Assembly (NCBI GenBank): GCA_036897625.1
Contig: JAYMTA010000190.1
Location: 1 to 35,532, forward strand
Reading direction: 5' to 3'
DNA: 35,532 nucleotides
DNA from: Pelargonium cotyledonis
Lineage: Eukaryota > Streptophyta > Magnoliopsida > Geraniales > Geraniaceae
Made by a program: the position numbers and the translations under genes. Positions 10,041 to 21,653 of the stretch are shown piece by piece. The notes below the pieces were generated by a model. That model was not told the origin of the DNA and ran no database searches. It saw nothing but the letters and a program-made list of their open reading frames with translations. The stretch's first letter is position 1. Every line of letters begins with the position of its first letter.

Positions 10041-11555
10041 GATCTTATTTTTAACATGTGCTAGAGGTGTAGAAACATCCATATTTCAATTGTGGGCACT
10101 AGTTTTGGGCTAGGCTGTGGGGGCATTGTCTATCTGTTACTTACATCACCTGTCCTTTTCAATCTTAATGATCCAAATGCCTCACAAAGCCGCAAGCAAC
10201 TGCAAGTCTACTACTACCACTAGTACCAAACAAATAACTGGCTCAATAATACAAAAAACAATAAAAAGGGTGTATTGTATATTTGTGGGCCTACCTGCCA
10301 CGTGTCATCAAAAGGAATCCATTTGTGGGCCCCACTTCCCATTACACCTCAACTACCCTCACCTCTCTTTTGCACTGCTGGACCCCCATCCTTCGTGGCA
10401 ATGACCTCACTCCCCAAACAGCAAGAAACTGGATTTGATAAAATCTTTCAAGTCCACTAGAAAAACAAGCACTAAAAACTGATTCTGCATCTTTTTGGCG
10501 CCAATTTAACCTAAACAATTGTACCAAAAAAAGGCCGCATCTTTTTGCCACTTTCCTGGCATTAAAAGATGGAATGAATTATAATTTGGATTTGTTTTTG
10601 TTTTGAAGATTTCTGGAGGGTAGTACATTCTCTATTATACTTATTCACATGCCCTGAGACCGAGAGAAAGGGATAGAGAGGCATTTCCTTTTAAGCTTTT
10701 GTTGTCACTTTCTATGGAAAAAAGATTAGGTTTTTAGCTATATTTGGCCTTTAAGCAGCAGCTCCCAAGTCCTAGCTGTGCTATGTTGTCAGGGTTTTCA
10801 GTTTCATTAGCTTAAAGAATAATGGGTTTCTTTGCATTAATTGATTCTGGTTATTGATTTGAAGACCCATTAGTTGTTTCTTCATGGGTTTGCTGTAGTA
10901 TTTCTCTGGAGGTTTTGATGCCTTAAAAGGCCGAATCTTTTTCAGTGAGGGTTTTTTAACTGAGCCTACATTGTTCGCATTGATGGGTTTTTGTTAGAAA
11001 ATGCTGCATTTTTACACTGTTCGATCACCGAAAGCGACTCAATTTGTTTGGGTCTTATCAGCTATTTAATGCTCTGGCTCAGCCTCTGTAGTTAAAGCTG
11101 GTTCTTTGTTGGAAGCAGTAGGAACCTTCCTGACCAGTTTTGTGAAGATCTTTGGTATCCAAAGATTTATTGCTTCGAGAATTCACTGGGAGGTCAGGGT
11201 GCTGAATGCTTGAGTTAAAAGAACACATCTGAAGATTTTGCTCTGTGTGCAATTTCTATTTTTTTTTTCATTAAAAAGTTATTCTATAGGGGTGTGATTG
11301 TTCATTTGTGTGAAGAAAGAGTTGTGGGTCCGTTTTGGTTTTACTGGGTTTTTTCTTCTTGAATTTGCTACTTCATGAGCTGTAAATATCCATTTCTGGG
11401 TGGATTCTGGGTTTGTCTCATGTTGTAAAGGTCTTAACTGGTGATAATGGTGGAAGGGTTGTTGGTCTGAAATATAGTTGAGCAGTCTTATGGTTTTGTA
11501 TATTTAGCTTTGCATTGTGAAGTTGTGAAGAACTACCTGTGTCATCATTATCAAC
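10041..11555 (+). promoter_or_regulatory. GHR1 promoter and long leader region
   Basis: This 1.5-kb stretch has no supported gene. It includes a G-box/ABRE-type site (10298-10306), CT- and GA-rich DNA near 10620-10685, and then about 900 bp of T/G-rich sequence with many ATG triplets before the GHR1 start. I cannot tell from sequence whether transcription starts near 10650, giving a long leader or a leader intron, or nearer the gene. Confidence 0.45.
10298..10306 (+). promoter_or_regulatory. G-box / ABA-responsive element
   Basis: CCACGTGTC contains the CACGTG core and matches the ABRE form CACGTGTC recognised by ABF/AREB bZIP factors. It lies about 1.25 kb before the GHR1 start codon. GHR1 acts in ABA signalling, so ABA control is plausible, but this is a motif match only. 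Confidence 0.4.
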
Positions 11556-14500
11556 ATGAAGCTGTTTGGGTTTGTAATTGTGTCCATGCTGTATGTTTTT
11601 GCAATGGGGCAGCTTCCTTCACAGGATATTTTGGCACTGCTTGAATTCAAGAAGGTTATTAAGCATGACCCTACTGGTTATGTTCTCAATTCTTGGAATG
11701 AGGAGTCCATTGACTTCAATGGCTGTCCTTCCACTTGGAATGGGATTTTTTGTAATGGTGGTAATGTTGCCGGCATCGTCCTTGATAACTTGGGTCTTTC
11801 AGCTGATGTTGATTTGAGTGTATTTTCAAACCTCACTGTGCTTGTGAAACTTTCCATGTCCAACAATTCTATAACTGGCAAGATTCCAGACAACATAGCT
11901 AGCTTCAAAAGCCTTGAGTTTCTTGATGTGTCCAATAATCTATTTTCTTCGTCTTTACCACCCGGCATTGGTAGATTAGAGGGTCTGCAGAACCTCTCCT
12001 TGGCTGGCAACAACTTCTCTGGTTCAATCCCAGACTCAATTTCTGGGCTTGCCTCAATCCGGTCCTTGGACTTAAGCCGCAACTCCTTTTCTGGGCCGCT
12101 GTTGGTTTCGTTGACAAAGCTGAATAACCTGGTGTATCTCAATCTATCTCTTAATGGGTTCACCAAGAGTATTACAAAAGGGTTTGACTTCATTTCAGGT
12201 CTTGAGGTGCTTGACTTGCATGGCAACATGCTTGATGGTCACCTAGATGGTGAATTCTTGCTTATGACAAATGCCAGTTATGTTGATTTTAGTGGAAATA
12301 TGCTTGTGAGTTCTAGTTCTCAGCAGCAGAAGTTCTTACCGGGCATTTCTCCAAGTATCAAGTATTTAAATCTTAGCCACAATCAGCTAACTGGATCACT
12401 GGTGAGTGGAGGTGAGCTGCAGATTTTTGACAACTTGAAGGTGTTGGATATGAGCTACAATCAGCTTTCGGGTGAATTGCCTGGATTCAATTTTATTTAT
12501 GACCTCCAGGTCCTCAAACTCAGCAACAACAGATTTTCAGGATCTATTCCGAATGACCTTTTGAAAGGAGATTCTTTGGTTCTAAGTGAGCTAGATTTGA
12601 GTTCCAACAATCTCTCAGGTACATCTTACTAGACTAATTATCTTGCACATACGATGCTTTGTGAGGATCTTTTTTTGAACTTTTATTCAATTATCTGCTG
12701 GTTATAGTGGCTACTTATAGTGTGTTATGGGGTTTTATTCTGCTCTGACAGTCTATTATTCATTCAGGTTCAATAAGTGGGATCACATCAACAAACTTGC
12801 ATATCCTTAATCTTTCCTCAAATAGCCTCACTGGTGAACTTCCTTTGCTGACTGGAAGCTGTGCTGTACTTGATCTATCTAATAACCAGTTCGAAGGAAA
12901 TTTAACGAGAATGGCAAAATGGGGGAATGTTCAGTTCCTTGATCTCAGCCAAAACCATTTGACAGGGTTCATTCCTGAGGCAACCCCACAGTTTTTGCGT
13001 TTAAATCATCTCAACCTGTCCCATAATTCACTTACTAGCTCTCTTCCAAGAGTCATTACCCAGTATCCAAAGCTCACAGTCCTTGATCTTAGTTCCAATA
13101 AATTTGATGGACCTCTTCTGCCCGATCTTCTAACAATGCCCACACTACAAGAACTCCACCTCAAAAACAATATGTTCACAGGTGCTCTAAATTTGTCCCT
13201 ACCCTCTAGTCAAGCTAATCTTCAGGTTCTTGATCTTTCTGATAACCAACTCAATGGCTATTTTCCTGATCAATTTGGCTCATTGACTGGGCTGCAAGTG
13301 CTGAATATTGCAGGGAACAATTTTTCTGGTTCTCTGCCTACTTGCATTTCTGCCATGAGCTTGCTAAAGTCATTAGATATATCTCAGAATCATTTTACTG
13401 GTCCTTTGCCAAGCAACTTTCCCAGTGGCCTTCAAAATCTCAATGTTTCCTACAATGATCTTTCTGGGGTTGTCCCAGTAAATCTGAGGAAGTTTTCCAG
13501 TTCTTCTTTCTACCCTGGAAATTCAGGATTGCAGTTTCCAAATGGTCCTCCTGGATCAGACAATCATTCAGCAGAAAATTCCAAAAGGAAACATATCAGA
13601 ACTATTGTGAAAGTGCTAGTAATAGTGGCATGTGTGGTTGCTTTGGTCATGCTTATCCTACTTGTTCTCTTCATTCTTTACATCAGAAAATCAAGGAGGT
13701 CTACGCCAGAACACATAACAAATAAGACCATCCGCATGCATAACCCACCTAACCCCTCTGTCATAAATGGAATAGACAGTGGTGGTGCTATGATTACTTC
13801 TCATAAAGGATCATCTGGGATGATCAGCCCTGATGAGAAAATAGCAGCTTTAACTGGCTTTTCCCCATCAACAAACAGCCATTTCTCTTGGTCTCCAGAA
13901 TCTGGGGATTCATTCGTTGCTGAAAACTTTGCAAGACTGGATGTTAGATCACCTGATCGTTTGGTTGGTGAACTTCATTTTCTTGATGATACGATCACGT
14001 TGACCCCTGAGGAGCTGTCAAGGGCCCCCGCTGAAGTATTGGGGAGGAGCAGCCATGGGACTTCTTACAGGGCAACACTGGATAATGGGTTGTTCTTGAC
14101 CGTAAAATGGTTGAGAGAAGGGGTGGCAAAGCAAAGAAAGGAATTTGGTAAAGAGGCTAAAAAGTTTACTAACATCAGACATCCAAATGTGGTGGGGTTG
14201 AAAGGATACTATTGGGGTCCTACTCAGCATGAGAAGTTGATTCTCTCTGATTATATTTCGCCTGGAAGTCTTGCAAGCTTTCTTTATGGTAACTTGTTGC
14301 CTTCATCTTATTTCAAGTTAGCTCTTATGGTTTGTCCTTTTATTTGAACACACACAAGATATCTTCCTCTTTTTGAACATGATGCTATTGAGATAACTCA
14401 AAAAAGATACTGAGCATATAGATTAGTTTTTGCTTGTTTGTTTCATATGTTACTCGGTTTCTGTTTGATAGTCAGCATAAGCTGACAAATATTTCTCATG

Positions 14501-15674
14501 TGGTTCATTCTAAATTGATTAGCTAAAGTTATATTGTTTCTGCCTAGTAAACTATATGCACATGACCCCATATTTATGTCTATAAACCATTTGTGCTGAT
14601 TTATTCAGGTTACTGATCTGTTTATTATCATGCAAATTTGTATATGCATTGGAACCATATCTTGTGAGGCATCATTTGAATATTTAATTATACTGTCTAG
14701 TTGGACAATCAAGGTATCAAGTTGTCAAGCCATCATCTTATGCCTTGCATGTATCCAGTTTCATATAAGAAGCTTATGCATGAAACTAACCCCTCGCAAT
14801 TTAAACTGGTTTATTTGATTTAGAATACGTCTATATCATACTTCACTATCTCTTATTCTTGTGTTTTTCCTTTGTCTTGAGACTCGGCGTTTATTTGGCA
14901 TATATGCTTCGGGCTGCTACCATGAGATTTATGTCATCATATTTTAAGGACAGAGTCCCCTAACATGTCCTACTTACATATTTCCCCTATACCCTTTTCT
15001 CTCTTGCTTTCGATGGTCTAATTCTAATATATGCATGTCCAAGTATTTGGGTGATTTTACTTCTCAGTTTTGGTGAACTTGTATTTTCAGATCGACCAGG
15101 AAGAAAAGGGCCGCCATTATCTTGGTCCCAGAGGCTCAAAATAGCAGTAGATGTCGCACGTGGCCTGAACTATCTCCATTTTGACCGTGCTGTTCCTCAT
15201 GGCAACCTTAAAGCTACAAACATTCTGTTAGATGGACCTGACCTGAATGCACGTGTTGCTGATTGCTGCCTCCACCGTTTGATGACCCAAGCCGGCACCA
15301 TGGAACAAATTCTTGATGCTGGAGTCTTTGGTTATCATGCACCCGAGTTGGCTGCTTCGAAGAAACCGCTGCCCTCCTTCAAGTCAGATGTATACGCCTT
15401 TGGGGTGATACTGCTGGAACTCTTAACGGGTAGGTGTGCTGGTGATGTGATTTCTGGTGAAGATGGAGGAGTTGATTTGACAGAGTGGGTTCGGCTGAAG
15501 GTTGCAGAGGGTAAAGGCTCAGAATGCTTAGACCCTGCATTGGTCCCGGAAATGGAGATGCCTGCAGCAGACAAGGGAATGAAGGAGGTTCAGGCAATAG
15601 CTCTACGATGTGTAGTGTCGGTTTCTGAGAGGCCAGGTATCAAGACTATATATGAAGATCTTTCATCAATATAA
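11556..15674 (+). CDS. GHR1: GHR1-like LRR receptor-like pseudokinase, 3 exons
   Basis: Exons: 11556-12618, 12768-14288, 15091-15674, coding for 1055 aa (Arabidopsis GHR1, At4g20940, is about 1053). Order of parts: signal peptide (about 1-18, then QLPSQD), LRR N-cap with paired Cys, a long LRR ectodomain to about 590, transmembrane helix (about 635-660) followed by IRKSRR, and a kinase-like domain (about 768-1050) ending GIKTIYEDLSSI. The ATP-site Lys in LTVKW (about 801) is kept. The HRD motif reads HGN (898-900) and DFG reads DCC (919-921), so it is a predicted pseudokinase. GHR1 is known as a guard-cell plasma-membrane protein needed for H2O2/ABA-driven stomatal closure through the SLAC1 anion channel. 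The juxtamembrane segment is shorter than in Arabidopsis. HDH1 lies directly downstream, as in Arabidopsis. Confidence 0.95.
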
Positions 15675-16487
15675 GCTGTTGAAACTTACATTTGTGGAGA
15701 TTTTTAACCATTTATGCTGTTGGGACTTGGGAGTTTAATGTCTCATTGGCCTCCCCTTATTTTGTCAAGCAAGTGTAGTCAGATAGTTGTGTTTAACCAT
15801 TGTTGTAAAGATGTTTAGTAAGTACAATGGAAAGTTGCTCATTGTTTTTCAAGTTTCTTGAGTTGTTTATAATGGTGACCAATTTGTGCTTCATGAAACA
15901 TGAATGTATGTAATGATGCTTTTATGTCTGATATAAGCTTATCTTGCAATATATAATGATTGAAAAGCTCAAATACTTGTAGAGATGATGAAGAAGATTG
16001 TAGGTGTAAATTGCTGTTTCTACCGAGGTATGTTGGATCAAGCTGTTGTTGCGCTTTGGGTGTCCTTTGAGATCTCAGGTTTGAGCTTAATTACCGACGA
16101 TATGAGGTGAGATATATGAATTTAAGAAGAGATCTAACGACTAAAAGGATGACCTTCTCTCTAGGGTGTGAGAAACACTTTACTGTTGTCATATTGTTTA
16201 TAAAAAAATAGTTGTTTTCGGACAAGCTGTGCAACAAATGGGGTTTGAGTATAAAAATAATATCGAATCTTTAATTATCAATTTATAATTTTATTTCGAA
16301 CGATCTTTTACATGAAATCAAAGCAGAGGGGACTAAAGTGCATTTGTGCACTTGAGAGTGTTAAGAGTATAAAAACTGAACAGTTAAAATAAAAAAAAAT
16401 AGTGAAGTAGGTATAGTGTGTGTATGCGGAACCTCCATCAAAGCTCTAGCTTTTAGTTACTTGGCAGCTCAACCAAGCTAATCTTCA
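15675..16487 (+). other. GHR1 3' flank and HDH1 promoter
   Basis: Gene-free spacer between two genes in the same direction. The first part is the presumed GHR1 3' UTR. The end contains a short perfect inverted repeat (16336-16353) and a TATA box (16368-16375) for the next gene. No other structure was seen. Confidence 0.5.
16368..16375 (+). promoter_or_regulatory. TATA box of HDH1
   Basis: TATAAAAA lies 113 bp before the HDH1 start codon, giving a predicted transcription start near 16400. This is a motif call with no transcript support. Confidence 0.5.
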
Positions 16488-19400
16488 ATGGCGATCAGCA
16501 GAGCTGGATCATTACTTCGTCTTTCCAATTTCAACTTCTTAACCATGTCTTCTTCTGTTCAATCCTCTCTTAGACGTTGGTTCTATTCATCGTCATCTTT
16601 ATCCCAAATTGAGGTGAGAATTTTATTTATTTATTGTTTTCGTTTTGACTGTCACAGAATCAACTTCTCTGTTGCATATACCCATTGATTTGACATCTAA
16701 ATTAACATAATTAAGCTCTGCTATGCTCGTTTCTTGTTTGTAGCATGAGAAACTTGAATTTAATTTCAAATGTTCTGTCGTGGTAGTAGGGATTGGGCTG
16801 GGGGATTCATTTTTTCCTCCGAAACCCTAATTTCTTGCCACCTTATGGAGCTGGAGAGAGTGAGGCACTCATTACCAGCTCTCACCATTGATGTTTCTTC
16901 TTCCAGACATTTGAGCATCATAAACTGTACAATTGAGTTAGCATAGCCCTTTATATTTTGATATACGAGAAACGGATGGGCATCAGAATAAATATATAAA
17001 CTCGCTGAAGCTGGAACATCATTGCATTTTTTTCTTATGTGTATATGTTTTTCACAAACATATGAATTAACTATTCGTTTGTTTTTCAAATGGATCGCAG
17101 ACTGTTGGATTTGTCGGATTGGGAAACATGGGATCCAGAATGGCAAACAATCTAATTAAAGCTGGATATAGAGTAGCAGTCAGTGATATGTAATACCTAT
17201 AAGTTTCTTTATTTTCAATATTAGCAATCTAATTTGTTCAATTATTTAGCTTCCTGGTAGTCAATTAGTTTTCTTTGAAATCCATATAGATTTTCTTTTT
17301 GGAAATATAGAGATGCTAGACTGAGTGCAAAAATCAAATGGTAATATATTTTGGCTAATGATCATATTAATCAAAGTGAAATGCTGAAGCTTTTTGGTTT
17401 CTTTCAGAAACTGTAGTGTGAGGGAGAAGTTCTTTGACATGGGAATCATCATGAAAGGAACACCTCATGAAGTTGCAGATATAAGTGATGTTGTAATAAC
17501 AATGCTGCCTTCACCTTCTCATGTGAGTTTGTGCTTTCAATGGATTATTTGCCTTCAAATGAATATGTGGCCCATTATTAGCATGTTTTCATGACAATTC
17601 AATAATGCGGTGTCTTATGGCTACCAGTTTAAATTACAGTTGGATAACAACAAATTCTGGATGGATTATTGATTTCATACTTACAAGTGCAAATATGTCA
17701 AAAAAAACTTATATTTTATATTATATAGCCATGTCAAATGTTTCTTAGGTTAATGTTTTCATTAGTTCAGTGGTGATTGTGATGAACATACTGATCTGAT
17801 GTATATAGGTAATTGATGTTTACAATGGACTAAATGGTTTGCTTCATGGTGGGAATCTGCTAAGACCGCGGTTATTTATAGATTCATCTACAATTGATCC
17901 CCAGACATCAAGAAAGCTTTCTATTGATGTATCTAACTGTATATTAAAAGAAAAGAAAGGTATTATTTAGCAGATAAAGGTATGAACCACAAATTTGTGT
18001 GCACTGCTTCAACATGCTTGTTATGAAAATAAAAATTAATACCCGAGTTGTTTGCTAACAATCATTAACTTATTACTCTGTCATTGTCATAGACTCATAG
18101 TGACTACATTGTGTTATTGCAATACTGTTTTGTTGTATAATACAGTAGTCAGTAGAGGCTGATTACTCTTTAAGCTGTTATCCCATCATCAAATTTTTTA
18201 TGTACAGAAATTCGGATTTGATATATTTTTTTTAGTTACTGGAATATTTGATTATATCATGCATAGATCATTGGGAGAGCCCTGCCATGTTGGATGCTCC
18301 TGTATCTGGAGGTGTTCTGGCTGCCGAAGCTGGAACACTCACTTTCATGGTATGATCTCTAAAATTCATGAACTTGTATCATTTGTGTTCCTTTCCCTTT
18401 TAAACATAAATGATATGCATTAGCTTTGTAAAACTCTTTTCGGATAATTCCTTTAGGTTTGAAGACTAGTTTGCTTCATTTATGAGATAATGATTTAATC
18501 ACTGCTTCAACATGAAGTTTGGGTTGTAGTCATTTTACTTTTGAAACAACATTCTTGTACATTAACTGATATCTGGATGTAGATTTTTATCGTTGGCATC
18601 TGGTTACTTAGAGATCTTTTCTAGCGTCATCAAAAACTTAAAATAGTACAGATGAATCATCCTACTTTCAAATAACTATGAAAGAAAAATAAAATCTAAA
18701 GTCAAATCTACCCTTGGCATATAATAGTTTTGCCCATGAAAGTAGCTTGTTACTTGAACAAATTCTTAATTGTTTGGCCTTTATTTGACTTGCCCAAAGA
18801 TAAGTTAGGTCCACAATTACATGACACCAAACTTGTTCTAAATTAACTTGCTCATCTGCTAGGCATCACATCTCAATAAGCGTGCTGACCGCAAAATTTT
18901 TTAGGAATTGTTTGAAATTGCTAACCACATCAGCTGGTCTAATTTGCAATGGGTAATATACTGAAGCCTTTGCAAAACAAAAGGTTGTGTTAGGTCGACA
19001 CAACCAAAGACTTTGACCTGTCAGGATAAACTTGAACAAGAGATGAAATGTCTCCAGGTTGGTGGTACCGAGGAAGCTTATTTGGCTGCAAGACCCTTAC
19101 TCCTCTCAATGGGCAAAAGCACAATATATTGTGGTGGTGCAGGAAATGGCTCGGTAAGTTCTCAATCAGACTATAAGCATATTATTGTTGTTCATATTAT
19201 TTCTTCTCTAAATTATTTGGTAAGTATTAAATAAAAGATTGGGTAAATTGCTAGCATATACATCCAAAGTAATTTGTATATTTGTATTTTGAAAATGATA
19301 ATTACTTTGTATGTCTCTGCACAGCAGCCAAATTTATCTACTGAAAGAACTAAGAAAACTATATTTGGCTTTGACACTAGTATTTTGCATGCGCCAGTTT

Positions 19401-21138
19401 GTCTCCCTTGCTGTTAAAATTCAAAGTTGAAATATAAAAAATATGGATGAGAACATCATATAGATTGTATGTCAATGTTAAATACATTCTTGAAACCACT
19501 GTGCATGATAATATGTCAAAAGGTTGAATCATGTATGTCAAAATGAACTCTGACAGCATATGAATTCAGGAGCCTCCTGTAATCTAAATAATGTATGATG
19601 ATAAGTTGGTACATACAATTTATATCATACACTTGTGTACCACATCTACTTGAGTTTTTCTGTTTAGAAATTTGCTGGTTCATTCTAACTTAGTATCCTT
19701 TTATAGTTTGTTTCCCCCCGCTTTAATGCGTTATGCCAAATTATTGTATGTTGGGTTTTTATTTCTAGGCATAGAAATTTGCTGCTTTATTCCAGATAAT
19801 GCGGATTTTTGTGCTTAGCTTTGTTCTGTAAGAATTGCTTGATGATCATGTAAGCATTTTTTATTTATTCATTTAGGCAGCAAAGGTATGCAATAATTTG
19901 GCTCTGGCTGTGAGTATGCTTGGTGTCTCGGAAGCCCTTGCTCTTGGTCAGTCTCTGGGGATTGCTGCTAGTACTCTAACAAAAGTATTCAATTCTTCAA
20001 GTGCTCACTGTTGGACTAGGTATTAAATACTTTCTTACTACCTAACCTGGTAACGGCATATATTACTCATATTTACACAGTAGTGTGCTGGGCCCTCTAA
20101 CCCATAAACTACTAAGTCTGAGGTGGAGTTGGATATTAAAGACAATCTTTAATTGATATCATTTAATACTGATGTCATGAAATACATGGCAGTGATAGTT
20201 ATAATCCAGTACCTGGAGTGATGGAAGGGGTGCCTGCTTCCAGGAACTATGATGGCGGATTTGCGTCTAAGCTTATGGTAAGTAGCTAGTAGTTTTTGTA
20301 AGTGGTTACTGCTGTTTGCTTCTTAGATCTTATATTTATCTTTTGCTAATAATGTTATTGGTTTACTTGCACATGAACGCGATGAATGATGGAATCTTTT
20401 CTGCAGGCTAAAGACTTAAACCTTGCTGCAGAATCAGCCAAAGAGATTGGTCTTAAAAGCCCTTTGACATCTCAAGCACAAGAGATGTAAGCTTCCTCGC
20501 CTTTTGTGTTCAATCTCTGAAGCTCGATGTAATGATATTTGCTATGTTACTAGGATGCATAGTTGAATTGGAGGGAATGATTATGATTGTTGATGTACCC
20601 ACCTGACCATTTTGGTCTACATATCAAAAGTTAAGTCCATGCTAGAGGTGAGTGAAAAAAAACAAAGTGTGACATAAAAACAGAGTGTGCTGATCCATAT
20701 GTATGTGGATGGAGTTGTTGATAAGTAACTGTTTCTTATTGGGGTTAAAGATACCTTCTGTTCTATTTTGCGATTTTAAGGTGAACAGGGTTAATAAATA
20801 ATGGAGTCCAAATTATGTCATTTTGCTTTATAAATCACATATATATAGGTTTGGCTTCAATTATTTCACCATTGGTCTCTCTTTAACTAGGCTCCAGCCC
20901 AATTAACTACTCAACTCCAATGCTTTTCAAATATTGTTGCTCTTCTGCTCTATGTTTTTGCTATTTGTAGACTATTTGCCATTTTCCAGTAGGAGTTAAT
21001 ATATTATAATGGATGTGTACATATACTGATGAGGTTATTATCTTCTGCAGATATAGAGAGCTCTGCAAGGATGGTCATGAAAGCAAGGATTTTTCCTGTG
21101 TTTTCCGCCATTTTTATGCTGGCGCGGATGAGTTTTAG
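16488..21138 (+). CDS. HDH1: 3-hydroxyisobutyrate dehydrogenase, mitochondrial, 10 exons
   Basis: Exons: 16488-16613, 17101-17189, 17408-17522, 17809-17959, 18267-18349, 19058-19153, 19877-20019, 20193-20277, 20407-20486, 21051-21138. All are GT-AG with an open frame of 351 aa (Arabidopsis At4g20930 is about 347). The first 40 residues are Ser/Arg-rich and lack acids until Glu42, as expected for a mitochondrial presequence. The family signature follows: Rossmann NAD site GFVGLGNMG (45-53), substrate motif DAPVSGGV (170-177), and catalytic Lys223 in GSAAKVCNN. The enzyme oxidises 3-hydroxyisobutyrate to methylmalonate semialdehyde with NAD+ in valine degradation. The start was chosen as the first ATG after the TATA box in frame with the presequence. 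The gene looks intact and sits between GHR1 and HEN1 as in Arabidopsis. Confidence 0.94.
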
Positions 21139-21653
21139 TGTGAAAATACCCTACAAGCTCACAACCAAGATGGTGTACTGTTTACTTGGAGGCTTGGTGC
21201 AAATATAATATAGTTACGGCCAATTGAAAATAAAGTTGTACATTAAACCTAACCTGATAGTTGATGCTAACCAGTAAAAAGAAATAAGAGTTCACCCCAA
21301 CTTCCTTATTTTCATCAAACTTATACTATGGTTGTAATGTATGATAATAGTTCCTTATAATTTGTCAATCTCATGATTTACCTTGAACCAATGAAAATAA
21401 ACTAGCAAGCACCAATGTCAAACAACACCGTAATATCACAAGTTAATTTCCATTTCAATTCCAAACATGAACCATCACCGAACAAGTCCAACGCCAGCAA
21501 TGGAGAAAACAGGTTTTGAAACACGGATATAATCATCTAGAAACCTAAATTTACATATCATGACATGTTATCGTCTCGGAGAAAAACTACTGCAATTAGT
21601 TGTAATTGATAAATATCAAAACCTGGTTGCTTGAGGCTTGAAGAAAAGCTCTA
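21139..21653. other. Convergent 3' spacer between HDH1 and HEN1
   Basis: HDH1 (+) and HEN1 (-) end 515 bp apart, so both 3' UTRs fall here. AATAAA at 21229-21234 is a candidate polyadenylation signal for HDH1. No gene, repeat or RNA was recognised. Confidence 0.5.

Noticed and set aside
10117-10460. Short + strand frames upstream of GHR1
   Set aside because: No recognisable protein and no promoter or splice support. They lie across the G-box-bearing region and look like chance frames.
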